DNA of 64,000 bases from Blumeriella jaapii (GCA_009599575.1 VWND01000075.1:1736001-1800000); one strand, 5' to 3'; shown: positions 46,649-60,004, numbered from the stretch's first letter. Notes: generated by a model not told the origin, from the sequence alone. Program-made: numbers and translations.

Positions 46649-49401
46649 TAAACCAAATTTTGCGAATCACCTTGAAGGATACGTACAAGCCGTGATGGCG
46701 TTTGCGAGATCGTCAGAGAGGTCAAAGTCGTCTAATCGGCTGCGATTACTGTGTTTGTCATGCTGTTGCTCTCTCCTCTGACTCCTGTCGACCCTGTCAC
46801 CATGGGTATACCGTCCAAGCGTGCCTGCGAAGAACTCTCTTTCCTCCGTTGCCCGCCGACTATTACTACAACCTTCTCGGTCCTGCTGCGATTGCGGTTC
46901 GAGCCGTTCCGCCTCAGGCTAACCCTTCCCGTTTGGCGCTGCTGTACTCTCGCCGTTGACACACGGAATGGTTCAACATGACGGTGCTTCGAAATCTCAT
47001 CGGCTTCAGCGCATACCGTGGTGCAGGACTCGGAGATTCCGCTTCTTATTCTTCCAGGCTCGCTGACGTACAAGATGACGTGCTACAAGGAGAAAATTTT
47101 CAGCAGACACTGTTGCTATTACATCGGATGACACTGCCGATTTGGGCGTATCGTAAGATGGGCCGATCTTGAGGGCTACACCAAGACGGAACTCGAATTC
47201 CCATGCTTCCCGGCTCACCAGACCACCACCAACATGGAAGTATCTACAGGGTTTGGTTCTACAGGACTAGACTGGCAGCAGACCCGACCGTTGCTGGTAG
47301 CTTTGAGTGCATCTCTAGGTCCAACGAACTTTGAGCGCCGGCTTCGATAAGCTTGGATGGCAGATGTGATAATCGTTGAAGCATCTTGTCCCACTACTCC
47401 CTGATACGTTGAGGAAAAGGCCGTTTCGATCGCAGGACACAGAGCAAGCAGCTCTCTCTCCAGGCTATCGGACAAGTCGCTGCAAAGATCGATCAGCTTG
47501 CGAGACTGGCAACCGTGTTATATGTTCTAACAACAACCGCCATACTGTTCTGGATGCTTACCGTGTTATCCTTTGGCATCCAAGGGCTGGAAGTACCAAC
47601 AGCACAAAGAACAGTTGTCGTTATATCGATTTCTCTCACGAGTCTCGACCCTCCAAAACAACAAAAGAACAAGCCGAGAGTGACGCACCCGACCGACCAC
47701 GACCACGTCCCCTTCTTCCTCCAACTTGCGCACGCTCAAGTTTCTCTCTCAGCCTCCAACGATCCGCGCTTCTCCAAACTCTTCGCACATCTGCACGATC
47801 TCACCCTGGAACAAGATCAATTGTCTTCCTCCTGGACAACTTGATGTGTGCTCATGGCCGCAGAGGCTTTCCAGAGAAGGCGATCCGGAAGTCTGGGTGT
47901 CCTTTTCCGTTGGTGAGGAAAGGGCGGGTGAGATGGAAACTGTAATTGCGTTTCGCGATTAGCAACAAGTACAGCGAAGATATGGCTGCAACAACGCTTG
48001 GTTTTGCGCAGTTACTAGTCATCCTGGAGATTGTGTGGTCGCGGCGGACAAATAGAAAGCAAGAGGACAAAGTCCAGAGCAAGTTTCGATAGAAAGGGGA
48101 CTTGAACTTGGTGATTACAAGAGAATAATATGCAATGCTACCGACGGTTTGCAAGTCACACGCTTTGTTACGTGAAGTTGAATTGCGTTCTATCAGTTGT
48201 TGATGTCGTATAACAGCAAGTTCCTTTTATTCTGTTGGTAGGGGCTTATGGGCAACCAGGCACTCGGACCGGCAGGCATCGATTGTAAGAAAGCAAGCAC
48301 AACCACGCATTACGCCCGATAGAAGCGAGGATAGATAACCCTTTAGCAAAACAATTGGTATATCTAGTCGTTATACGGAAGGCTTTTTTTAATTCGAAAG
48401 GGTGTAAGGCAGATCCTATCCGATATCATTTTTTCCATCAAAAAACCCAAAGGATGACTGGCGCTGTTCGCTTAAACACTAGCACAGCCCAAGGTATCGC
48501 AGCATCAACAATCAAATCAGGCTCAACAGCCAGCCTTGTACGCAAATGCAAATGAACTCAAAGCAAGCCTGTGAAATTACAATTCAAAAACCAACAAAAC
48601 AGTTAGTTGGCTCACTACAAACAGAAGTTGTAAATCAGACAGTTGTAGGACGACCAACCGCGAGTGAGTGTAAACAAGCGAACACAACCAACGCAATTCG
48701 CATGACAAGAGCAAAATGTGATTTCCATCTTGTCAAAGCAATAGGCAAGTTTGGGCTCTCAGCCTCCTGTTCCACCGTCCCCTATTTACTCTACTCAAGA
48801 ACCTCGGTTCCAGTCCCAGAACGGGAGCGCGGCAGGCGTGAAGGCTCCAGTCAAGGAAAGTAGACTGGGCAAAGCGAGCATGCTCCGACGGCGTCAGCCA
48901 TAGCAACGAGGCCATCGACGTCGAAAGCACGAGTCTGCTTCTTCCGGAGGCAGAGGTCGTCGTCCCGTACGCAATCCATAGCCCGGCCCGCAAGCCCACT
49001 TCGCTCTCTCCCTCACCTCAACCCTCCCCAGCCTACCCTCAACCCACGCCCAACCCAGCCCAACAATCCCCATGTCGAACCCTCCGCCTCCCTACCCGAA
49101 GCAAAAGCCATATCCATCCATCCATCCCCCGCCCCCCGGTGCCGCGCCCTCCCATTCCCATCCCTTCCCACCCCATCCCATCCATCCATTCCCATCCCTT
49201 CCATCCCTTCCCATCCCGCAAAAAACCAGGCGCTGTCGCGTAGGTAGGCAAGAGAGAGAGAAAAAAAAAAAGAAAAAAAAAAGGGAAACGAAAAGCCAAA
49301 GCCAAACCCGAACCAAAACCAAACCAAAGCCCGAACCAAAACAGAGGCCAGACGGGTTCCAACAAGATAAAGCGAGCGTTCAAGTGCTGAAAAGTGGCGG
49401 T

Positions 49402-49483
49402 TCAATTCAATTCAATTCAATTCAATTCAATTCAATTGCGCGCCCTTTCGATCTCACCGATCCGAAGTAGCCAGCCAGCCAGC

Positions 49484-49520
<37 letters not shown>

Positions 49521-49640
49521 GCCTTTCTTTCCTCCCTCCTGCTCCCTTCCTTCTATCTATCTATCTTCCACTTCTCCCTGTCCCTGTCCCTGTTCCCTCC
49601 CCTCTCCTTTCCTTTCGCAAGAAGTAAGTAGGTAGGTAGG
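49402..49640. repeat. Cluster of short microsatellites
   Basis: Seven or more AATTC pentamers (49402-49437), CCAGCCAGCCAGCCAAGCAAGC (49470-49520), CTATCTATCTATC (49552-49566) and TAGGTAGGTAGG (49627-49641). Confidence 0.85.
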
Positions 49641-50323
49641 TGGTCAATCGAGAGAGAAGCAACTCCCTCCCTGGCTTTTCCCGCTCCGCAACCACGCAAG
49701 CAGCAAACTAGCTCGTACACATATCCCATGCTCTCCTGCCCCGTTTCAGTCCTGTCTTTCGCCCATTGAGATTCGCCTTCCTTCCCTTGCCCTTCGTCCA
49801 TTTCCCTTCCTTCCCTCCTTCCCTCCCTCTCACCCACTCCCCGTCCCCTTCCCTCCAACGATCAAGTGGCCACCCCTCCTCGGCGCTCACATCACACCAG
49901 AACAATACAAACACCCAAGATGCCACACAAAGCAACGTCACGCCACGTAACATCTACCATACCGTAGCATCATCATCATCATGATCGTAATAAGCCCACC
50001 CACTCTTGGTCCAGGTCCCATTCCGAGCCGTCAGAATACCCTAAGAACCCCCCCTCCCCGGGATTCCCTGCCTTTATTACAGCCAGAAAACGGCTTGCAT
50101 CTCAATCCGACCGCTCCTATCCTGAACAGATACACGGACGACGGAAAATGGACCCCTGTTCCTGTCACAGGGGTGTAAGATCTTACTTCGCGGCGTCGTT
50201 GTCGTCCATTTGGCCATGTCGTGTCTGCCTGTGCGAGCAGCTGTGATCGTGCCTTTGCTCTCATGGCGGTCCTGCCATTTCGAAAATCCACGGCCTCGAT
50301 TAAACCCTCAGCTAGAGACACTC

Positions 50324-53300
50324 TCACTCCAAATGGCCCTCATTAAGCACCATCTCCAGCACAATCTGACTTCCCACAACCTCCGGATGCGCCATGGCCA
50401 GCTTCAGCGTCCGCCTCTCTGCACCCCCCGGAAAGCCCTGGGGATTCACCTGGCTTGTCGCCGCGCCCGCTCCGAGCGGGTTGATGCCGTAATCCAGACA
50501 CCTGACATCTCTCCCCGCAATAACCTGTCGCAGTCGCCCGTTCTCCGCGTTGCGGACCTCCACGAAATCGGAGTCGAAGAGCACGAGGTAGGCGCCGTAC
50601 ATGGCGGCCGTCTTGGCCCGGCCGACGAACTCCATGATGACGGAGCGGGAGACTTCACCGTGCTTATCGACGTACACGCCGCATTCTTCGTAGCAGAGCA
50701 GGAACTCGGCGTCAGAGAGGCGGAACATGCCGAGCGGTTTCTGGCCATTGAGGCGGTTGGCAATGTTTCCGATGGCGGGATTTTTGGTGTCGGGGATGCT
50801 CATAGGTACTTTCTTGTCCAAGGTCATGAGCTCGAAGCCTTTCAGTGTGGAGATGGCGATGTAGGTGTGGAACAGGTTAATGGTGAAGCACTCGGTCGGT
50901 ATGTAGAATTCGTCAAATTCGCGAAAGAACTCTGTGTTGCTCCCGAACTTCTTGCCAAAGAGCCGGCTCTTTTTCTCTGAAGACTTTTGGAACACGGGCT
51001 CGAGGACTTTGAAAGTTGAATGCAAGCCTTCTCGCTTCTTGTAGAACACGAGCGTGCGGTCCTTCATCCTCGCTGTGGCAAAGAAAGATACGTCTCGGGT
51101 GCCGGAAAGCTTCTGCGGTGCACGACGAGCATTGTCGTGATTCGGGGCTGGAAAGCTGGACACCGGTACTATGACATCCAAGTGGTAGGCGATCAATGCT
51201 TTATCAGCAATGATCAAGCAGATTGAGAACTCCTCAAGAACTGCGATTTGGGTTACTCGATTCATTTGTATGGACTGCGTTTTGTTAGCCTCCTTGTCAC
51301 GATGTTGGAGCGGCTTTCTTACCCGATTCCAACCTCGGGGATTCGATGCCTCGGAGGTGTAAACACCATAATCCGTACCGATGGCGACCATAGCCTTCCC
51401 AAAGCAGGTAAACGCGGTCGCACAATTGACTTGAGCCCTGCAGACGGGTCCCGGTCGAGGAGCCGTGTATGCCTTCTCCATGTTCCGGATTGCCCTTTCT
51501 AGAGGGGTCCCTCGAACTGACACAACGCTTCTCTGAGAGACTGAAGAAGCAATCTCATAGGCAAATGCGCTATCGGCCATGACTCGCATTCGGAATGGCT
51601 CGGCCCTTTGCTCAAACAGCGATGCCGCATAGCGAGTCTTTGCCTCGAGGATCTTGTCGCACCAATCCTGTCGATTTGAGGCGCTCGGTGCATACAATGT
51701 GTAGACTTCTGCCTTCCCCAAATGTTTGATTCGGAACGGGTACATGGCTTTGGATTCGCTGTCGTTCGTATTGTTGGGGGTAAGTTCGACGCGGAGTTGA
51801 TGGTTGCGATAGACTGATTGGAACTGGTATGCTCAAGCACGTTCTGTGAGGAGCCATTCGTGGCTATGCGATTGAGTCTGGTTTCTGAGCCGGCATTCTT
51901 GGTCGCTGTGGTCACAGCTCCAATGCCCTTGACGGACGATTTCACCACCGGATCATCGATCGTGCTTTCCAGAACAAGCAGCTGCATGGGTATAGGCTAG
52001 GGCACGTTAGCGAGTCTTGCAAAACATAGTCGAACGCAACTTACGAGCTTCGAAACGTCATAGACTTCCTTTTTCCGCCCAGCAGCACTATCTGCCCTCG
52101 AAATTGTCTTTGCCAGCACAAGATAATGATCGAAGAGAATAGCATGGGTGTCCAACCAGTTGAAGCGGTTGGTACCTGCTCGTTGCAAGTCTCCCTGAAA
52201 GATGAGTTCGCGGCCAAGGTGGTTGAGGTTGAGCTCGACCCGGTCCATCCCAGGTCGGAGAATTAGCTTGCTCTCCAGCTCTATCATGTCCACTTTCTTC
52301 GACTGCTCATCAACCTTGGCGTCGCATTCAAGAGTCACGGCTTTGATCTCCTCTATGGCAGTAGCAAGAGTTGCCTTCTCTTCGGTTTCCTGCGTCATGT
52401 TCTTCAGCACGGTCCCGAGAAGTAAAGTATATCGTTGCAGTCGAGTGATGGGTGCCTTGAGATAGGTATTCCAATCAAGACGGCCGGAAAGCTTGTTATC
52501 CCGAGCCTGATCTAAGAATTGTCGGAAGAGCAAGTTCCTGTCGGCTTCTTTCCTCACCAGGTACACCGCGTACGGAAAGCCAGTAGCGTATTCCACGTAC
52601 GCCGCACGAGCTTTCCGGATCCACTCCCGGAAAATGTCGCTGTAGCCGATGACCCAGGGGCCTTGCTCTTTTTGCCGGTATTTCAATTGTGCCAGGAGGT
52701 AGTTCTCATTGACTTCCTTGATCGCTTCCACCTTACCGAACACAAACGAGATGAACCTCGCGATCTTGCTTTTGGAGATGATCGGAGGCTGCCATGAGGC
52801 AAGGTCATCTCGATAGAGAACTCGCAGAACGTTGATCTGATCCATGTAGGTATCTTCCGACATGACAATCTCGTGCAAGTTGTTCTGCCGCTCGATCTCT
52901 TTCTTCGATGACCCGGCAAGCATCTCCTTGGTCATCTTGAAGAAAGTGACCCAGTCTTCCGACTTCCTCGAAGGCTCCAGGATGTGGGCCTGAAGGTTGA
53001 TCTTTTTCAGGGTTCGCGTGCAGTGATGCGAGTAGCATCTCCCGTGTACCTCGAGTTCATGAACTCTTGGAGAGTAACATCCGGATCCGGTTAGTTGCCA
53101 CAATACTCCAGTAATGGATCCGTGGCCAAACTTGACCCACTCTTCCTCGGGAACCAGAATACCAGCGTCAAACATGGACTTGACCACTCTCTGGCTCAAG
53201 GTCTCGGCATCAGCTGTGTTCATAGTCGGTACCTTGTGGGTGAACAGAGCGACCAGGCCATCTTCGATGGCCTTTTGTCTCAGGTCAGCCTCCCCTTCTC

Positions 53301-55707
53301 CAGTCTCTCCCCCTGCCAGCTCTCGTATCCACGCCGCAATGCCACTCAAGGCCCAGGGCTCCTCGCATCTTGCATACTCTCCAGACGACAGCCTGGACGG
53401 AGAGAACTTCTTCCGACGCCCAGCGGGCAGGGCCGGGAGATCAAGCGTGATGGAAGACGGAGGGGTAGCTCCAACATCATATCCATCGAGACCACTGGGT
53501 TGGCGCGAAGCAAGTCGTGCCGCCTTTTGCCTAGCCTGTCTCTCCTCGGCATCCGTCTTGGAGCGGACAGGAGCCAAATGCTGGGGCGTGCTGCTATGGC
53601 TGGACAAGGACGTAGATCTGGGAACAAATTGTCCTCCAGGTGCCAGCATAGTCGCTGGTGGGTACGCATCTTGACCCGCAGGAGCGTGGAACGCTCGAGA
53701 TTCTTCAGCACTCGACGAATACGAATGAGAGTATTGGTTGGGGGTTTTATATGACCCGGCTGGGAGTTGCGGAATGTGGTTTTCGGACATGGTTGGCACA
53801 GATGGGAGCGGCCTGTTGTACGGCGATGAGCTCATGCCAGGGTGGTAGAACAGCTCTGGCATATCGTCCCGGGTCGGGCTTTCGCTACCAGACCTTCCGC
53901 TGAGTCGCGAATCGGACAGGCGGGAGTAGAGGGAGACCTGCTCATCGCCTTCATCGAAACTAAGTCGGTGGGAGTGTGACGTAGGATGCTCCAGGCCACC
54001 TGTACCGGAAACATCGACTCGGGCTCCCTCGAATGCTGGAAATGGATGGATGTCTCCGACACCTGGGATCGAGTAATCCGACATTCCTCCGAGCCCAGCA
54101 GGCGGGATTCTAGTGTGACCATCCGACCGGAAATCTTGTGCGGTAGGTAAAGGGCGGCTTTGGTCATCCATCTCACTGCTGTGCCCTGTATTCAGATCGT
54201 CTCCATACGACAATTGAGCATCGTATCCACCTCCCACGAGGCTCAGATCCATGTTCTTGTAATCGCTATCACTGCTCTCATCCAGGAACGTCTGCTGCGT
54301 GGCTGGTTGCGGATCAAAATTACTAAAACTCAACGCTCCCGTGCCACCTCTCTGGTCCTCTTCCTCGGCAATCCGCATCGCTTCAAGCCCAGCAGCGGCT
54401 TCCGGGTCGCTGTCATCGTCGTAATCATTATATTGCTGTTCGTAATCGTCGTGCAAAGTCGTCGCCGTGAATGGATGCCTGTCAGGCGCACCCCCATTCC
54501 CCACCGTGGGATCCCTCGACTCGAAACGGTGATCTTGGAGTTCACTGTCCAAGAGATCTCCATTTCTCGCGTCCAGTCCGTCGGTCCTTCCATGCCTCGC
54601 GCCTGGTTGTCCCAGAGCGTCTCCTATATCCGCAAACAACTGATCCTGAGAAGGCTCGCAATCCGGTTGATCGATTCCCCAGTCGTCGTCGTCCCCTGCA
54701 TCTACCGGGGCACTCGGCAGTGGCTTCAGAGTCGGGTGTCTCTGTAGTCCAGACCCCGCCGCTGGCTGTGCGCCCACGCGTGATTGGCCGGGTATTAGAT
54801 TCGTCCGATTGCTGGAGAACGAGTGTTGCTCTTCGTAGGGGTCATAAGAGGGTGGGTATGATCCGTATTCGGAAACCGGAGCTGGATTCTGATTCGCGGA
54901 GGCGGGGTGGTAGTTGCTCGAGCCATAATAGTCATCGTCTGTGGGATATGGAGCCGAAGATGGACTGTACAGCGGCTGCCGAGGAGGAGGAGGAAGGGCT
55001 GAGCCTGATGGTGCGTATGTCGGACTCGCCAATGGCTGGTCATACGGGGGCCGGCTGGGAACCGGCGGGGGGAATTGGTGTGCGTTGGGGGACGACGGCC
55101 ACAAGTTGGATGTTTGCGGCGCCTGTGGCATGGCTCCTGGGCTGTAGGGCGAATAGCTCCTGTACCCCGAGACCGTATCCTGACGCGCTGGTTGCGACGA
55201 CTGCGCCGGCGCCTGGTACAAGGCCGGGTTATAGGGCTGGTGCGTCGTGGGAGTCGGCACATAGGCAGGCTGAGATCGGTACTGCGCCGGTTGCGTCTGG
55301 GATGGCGCCCTTGCAAAGAGCTGAGGGTTGTACTGGCTCTGCAGGACAGACGGCGACTGCGGGCCCGCGGGGTACGACTCGTACTGGTGTTCATATCCTG
55401 ACGATGCCGGGTTCGCATTGCCCACAGGACTTCGCGCGGGCGACTGCGGCGCCTGCCCGTTGGCGCTGCTCATGAACAGCTCCTCCGGCGGCCTTCCTGC
55501 GGCGTAGCTGTTCTTGCTGTTGTGATCGACGAACGCGCCGTCGTCGCCATTGTCGAAGCTCGATTGTCGGCGGAGGCCGCCGTGGTGGTGGTTGTTGTTG
55601 TTGTTGGGGTGGTGGTGGTGGTGATGGTCCGGCGCTCCAGCTATGGCATACTGCGCGGGCGGCACATGCCCGTACCGTCGCTGCTGCCCGTTGGATCGGA
55701 AAGACAT
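50324..55707 (-). CDS. ROM2: Rho guanine nucleotide exchange factor Rom2 (DEP-DH-PH-CNH)
   Basis: The chosen start at 55707 (MSFRSNGQQRRYGHVPPAQ) leaves out 359 open upstream codons that are low-complexity and lack the family pattern. The first 700 residues are disordered, rich in Pro, Ser, Gln and Tyr, with a HHHHHH/NNNNN stretch. A DEP-like domain follows (LVALFTHKVPTMNTADAE), then DH (NNLHEIVMSEDTYMDQINVL, APITRLQRYTLLLGTV), PH (HAILFDHYLVLAKTI) and, after an intron at 52044-51997, the CNH domain (RAQVNCATAFTCFGKAMVAI) to the stop at 50324. A 48-bp intron (GTAAGA…ACGCAG) sits near 51.33-51.28 kb. The protein activates Rho1 at the plasma membrane in the cell wall integrity pathway. One oddity: between about 51850 and 51765 the frame changes from SSNQSIATIN to TPNNTNDSESKAMYPF, by an unrecognised intron or a one-base indel. 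Confidence 0.92.
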
Positions 55708-58296
55708 GTTTCGCGGCCTGGAGGACTCGACGTCGGCGGCGCGCGTCGGCGGCGAGGTCGAGGTGCGCGTCGAAGTCGAAGTCGAGGTGGGCGAAAGGGA
55801 CTGACGGCAGGTGGGCGAGAAGTTGTGGTCGACCGGGCTCGGCGGCGTGGAAGGGATGTATGTCCAGTACAGCGCTGTGTGTATGTAGCTGAAATAATCA
55901 TGTGAGAGGGAGAGGGGAGATGGAGAGGGAGAGGCAGAGGCATCTTGGGCCTCCATGAGATGATGTCCAGAGAAGCTTGGACGCGTCCACCAGATATGCG
56001 GCGTAGACGACCCTCCGTTGGGTTTGGCGATCAACTCTCGACAGTCTTGAGCAAAGCTGTTGCTGCTGCCGCCGCTGCTGCTGTTGTTGCTACCACTGCT
56101 GTTGTTGCTACTACTGCTGCTGCCACTGCCACTGCTCTGTCCTACACACACACAGCATGTTCTACGACTGCCACAGTACGACGACTGCTCCTGTACGACG
56201 ACTGCGACCATCACTGCTACCACTCCTGCTGCTGCCACTCCGACTGCCACGATGGACGAACCCCGCGCATCACACACAGTCCCATCTTCCCTCACTTGCC
56301 CGCATCTCACATCTCCTCCTCGCTCTCCACCATCGTGCCCATCGCGTTCCGCAGCTCCCTCGCTGTCAGCAGCCACACAGCCAAGCATCTCATCACCCAC
56401 CAACCCACCAACCCACCAACCCAAACGATCCCTCGACCGGCTTAAAATGCGGTAAGCTTGCGTCCCCAGCCAACGGTGGGTGGCTGATGCGCACGATAGA
56501 TTGGCTTGCCTTCCTCCTGAAACGGTCGACGTGCAGGTGCCAGAATCCGAGATAAATTGCCCTGTTTCCGGGTCCGACTCTGTTCTCCCGATACGAGAGG
56601 CCTCCATGAGAGAACCCGGCCGATACTCTACGATGCGGTACGGTACTGTACGTACTGTACACTGTACGTACTGTATTGTACGTACTGTAAATCCATCCAC
56701 AGGGCTGAGTGTGAAGGTCGCCCAGACATCTAAAAATACCGTTTGGGGAAGCTCCGCGGTCAGCGGCGAAGAAGCGAGAGCCATACTGTGCCCGGTCCAG
56801 CTGAAGACGAGACAACGCTCATCTATCCTGCAAGGCTACTCAGTCGCCAATGCCGGACTCGAATCTCGGAGGAGCGGCGTGGCGACGAGGGTCCAGGTAC
56901 GGTGGAATGAATGATTGTACAGCCTGTACGTACCACCTACTGTACATACTGTACGATGCGGTACGAGAGAGACAAGCGAGAAAATCCGAAGATGGGCTGC
57001 ATCACGTCTGTACAGTACACAGGACAGTACCAGCCATCGCAACTGGCTTGCATCGCCCTCCATCTTCAATGCGGCTTGATACTCCAGCCAGCTTCGACGC
57101 GGCGAGCAGGTGCGCGGGCGTGCACACCGCAAAGACCCTGGAGTTGCGCTGCATGACAGTCCGGAGCCAATGTCGAACAGCATGCCACTACGGAGGGTAT
57201 TCCAGCAGATCGTGGATGCCGGTACCGTATGTACCTATGTACCGTAGGACCCTTCGCTGCTGCAGGTTCTCACGATCGTCCCGAACGTGGTGAAACTTGC
57301 AGTCTCAATGTCTCGAATCGTCACCGTCACCGACACCGGGCGGGCACTGGAACGACATCCGCGCTGCGCAGAAGCGAGCACCGTCGTTCAGGAGAATCAT
57401 CATCCGATGTGCGAGTGCTTCCGCCGCCGTGGCCGATGTGGGTTGCAGTTTGCCCATTCCCGGTGCTGATGGTCCAACCCTGATAGGTAGGTACTGTACA
57501 GTATGTCCAGACTGTACACTGTAGGAGCTTACGAAGTTAGGGGTTAGGCCTGGTCTGTTGACTTCGGTTCGCTATCACGTGATCTAAGCTCTTGACCGGT
57601 GTCGTTTCGTTTCTCCGAGCCATTGCTAGCCAGCCAGGTAGGATGACACTTAAGGTAGGTACTGTACTGTGCAGCACTGTATGTGACGATAACAGGACAT
57701 TCGTCTTCTCCTCAACTGAAGACCCTGCTACTGTAGATTCGACGCCGCGGTTCTGGTGGCAGTTGACGTGGGATGGATGTGATCCTCTCGTGAACGTGCG
57801 TGGCGCATCTCAGAAGATGCCGAGTGCACAGCACAGCTGTCTCGTGTGCATACAGTAGATGGCGGTAGTGGGAATTTCCTTACGGGCTGTTCTGTAGAGA
57901 ATAGAGAATCCATCGTCTACCGACAGTGCAGTGCAGTACCACGCTCGGAGGATTTTCCAGGACCGCGATTGCAGTGGCGCTGCTGGCGGGCGGGCTGCGT
58001 GCTTAATCATCCCACTCCATCCCACCCCGCCAACGCGTCGTCATACTTTTGTACGAACAGTACAGTACAGTACAGTACAGTAGTAGAGTAACCTGCGCTG
58101 GGGCCGGGATGGGATGACTACTTGCTTAGCGTTGGAGGGGTCGTCTGCTGTCCTCTCGCTTCGATCGGTCCGACCCTACCTTTAGGACCTCTTCTTCTTC
58201 TCTTCTACATCCTTCGTACATGCCCTCTCTCTTCAACACAACCATCCAATACTTCAACAATCCACTCCAACTCGCTCTCCCATCACATAACCAATC
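55708..58296. other. Gene-free region between ROM2 and TAL1, full of GTACTGTACAG words
   Basis: No coding frame is supported. GTAC/CTGTAC words are dense at 56637-56695, 56922-56965, 57008-57030, 57487-57525, 57655-57680 and 58055-58085. (CTG/CTA)n-like triplets at 56060-56140 belong to the ROM2 leader. TAL1 promoter sequence is at the right end. Confidence 0.55.
58055..58085. repeat. (ACAGT)n array of the palindromic word
   Basis: GAACAGTACAGTACAGTACA and two more pentamers, the most regular example of this word family, 212 bp before the TAL1 start codon. Confidence 0.85.
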
Positions 58297-59669
58297 ATGA
58301 GCAACTCTCTCGAGCAACTCAAGGCCTCTGGTACCGTACGTGACCCCTCGTTGCCCATGGCGCATCTCCCGGACGTCGGTGGGGCGTCGAGATGTGCTTG
58401 TCGGTGGCGGCCATTGCTTGTGCTTCTACCACATCTAGAGAGAATGACTTGCTAATGAGACTATCACTTTGCAGGTTGTCGTCAGTGACTCTGGTAAGCT
58501 TCCACCGCCGTTGTGTGGTGAGGAACTTCGCTGACCATTTCTCCAGGCGATTTTGCGTGTAAGGCCCTTCCAGCAGCCTCAGGACCTGTCCTAGACCTCC
58601 AAGAATGGCAATGCCTATCTACGGGCAACCTGCTGACTTCTCCTAGCCATCGGCAAGTACAAGCCACAAGACGCCACCACCAACCCATCTCTCATCCTCG
58701 CCGCCTCCAAGAAGCCCGAATATGCCAAGCTGATTGACGCCGCGGTGGAGTACGGCAAGAGTCACGGCAAGGATCTCGACGAGAAGGTCGATGCGACCCT
58801 CGACCGTCTTTTGGTTGAGTTCGGAAAGGAGATCCTGAACATTGTGCCCGGAAAGGTTTCCACTGAGGTTGACGCTCGCTTCTCTTTCGATACCGAGCAA
58901 TGCGTCAACAAGGCTCTTCACATCATCGAGGTACGCTCCGTCCCTGTAGCTCGTTGGAGGTGGGCGGTGCTGATTGATGTGAACAGCTCTACAAGTCCGT
59001 CGGCATCGACAAGTCCCGCGTCCTGATCAAGATCGCATCCACCTGGGAAGGTATCCAAGCTGCTCGAATTCTCCAAAAGGACCACGGCATAAACTGCAAT
59101 CTCACGCTCCTCTTCTCCAAGGTCCAGGCCATTGCCGCGGCTGAGGCCGACGCATACCTCATCTCTCCCTTCGTCGGTCGTATTCTTGATTGGTACAAGG
59201 CCAGCACCGGCAAGACCTACTCCAAGGAGGAGGACCCCGGAGTTGCGTCGGTCAAGAGCATTTTCGATTACTACAAGAAGTTCGGCTACAAGACCATTGT
59301 CATGGGTGCTTCTTTCAGAAACGTTGGCGAGATTACCGAGTTGGCCGGCTGCGACTACTTGACCATCTCCGTGAGTGATCCCTCCACCGACATCCTCAAC
59401 ACGCTCAACTAATCATCCAACAGCCCAACCTCCTCGAGGAGATGATGGGCTCCACCGCCCCGGTTCCCAAGAAGCTCGACGCCGCCGGCGCCGCCTCCCT
59501 CGACATCGAGAAGAAATCGTACATCAACAACGAGCCCGACTTCCGCTTCGACTTCAACGAGGACGCCATGGGCGTGGAGAAGCTGCGCGAGGGGATCTCC
59601 AAGTTCGCGGCCGACGCCGTGACGCTGAAGGACATCCTCAAGGCCAAGATCGAGGCAATTTTGACGTAG
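58297..59669 (+). CDS. TAL1: Transaldolase, 327 aa
   Basis: Six exons, 58297-58335, 58475-58493, 58547-58558 (12 nt), 58647-58930, 58987-59370 and 59424-59669, join in frame to 327 residues. It begins [20 protein letters not shown], then [12 protein letters not shown], the signature TNPSL motif, [15 protein letters not shown] with the Schiff-base lysine, [18 protein letters not shown] and [13 protein letters not shown]. The enzyme moves a dihydroxyacetone unit from sedoheptulose 7-phosphate to glyceraldehyde 3-phosphate in the non-oxidative pentose phosphate pathway. Length and motifs are normal. The third exon codes for only four residues. It converges with ISY1, with about 335 bp between the two stop codons. 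Confidence 0.95.
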
Positions 59670-60004
59670 TTTGCACACATACCATTTTGCTTGCTGAGCT
59701 TGCCAGAGATACGGAGGGCGAGTGGGGACAGAGGTGGTACCTATGTGTCCACAGAAACGAACGCCGACATGCAGTCGAACGAATGAATGAACGATGGTTT
59801 CCGTCACTTGTGGCAGATGCGTTTGGCAATGTGATGCTTTTTTACTTGGCGTCTTCCGGAGTCTCCACCCCAATTCCCGGTTATACTCTCACTTGGTGAT
59901 AAATTCTGATGCACCCGTCTACTGGTTCACGGAGTCGAGTGCTCCAACCGTTTTATTGCATCCGGCAACACCCCATCCATCCCTCCCTCCCCTCCACTCG
60001 CTAC
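59670..60004. other. Convergent 3' spacer between TAL1 and ISY1
   Basis: 335 bp without coding sense; should hold both 3' untranslated regions. Confidence 0.5.

Larger units (their letters stand above)
44843..50323. other. 5.5-kb region without a supported gene
   Basis: Several short frames occur but none extends through plausible introns with conserved motifs. It includes two tandem duplications (46506-46648), a protein-like but stop-containing stretch near 47160-47350, and simple repeats at 49402-49640: AATTC pentamers, CAAGCAAGCAAG and CTATCTATCTATC. The right end should hold the 3' flank of ROM2. Confidence 0.5.

Noticed and set aside
50210..50980. 256-codon plus-strand frame over the CNH end of ROM2
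   Set aside because: Antisense shadow of the CNH domain; no independent evidence.
54160..55475. Long plus-strand frames antisense to the disordered part of ROM2
   Set aside because: The sense strand is a biased low-complexity coding region that leaves other frames open by composition.
55708..56784. 359 open codons upstream of the chosen ROM2 start
   Set aside because: They are low-complexity (Ser/Gly/Asn runs), overlap the GTACTGTAC-rich promoter sequence and have no family pattern. The MSFRSN start fits Rom2 proteins better.
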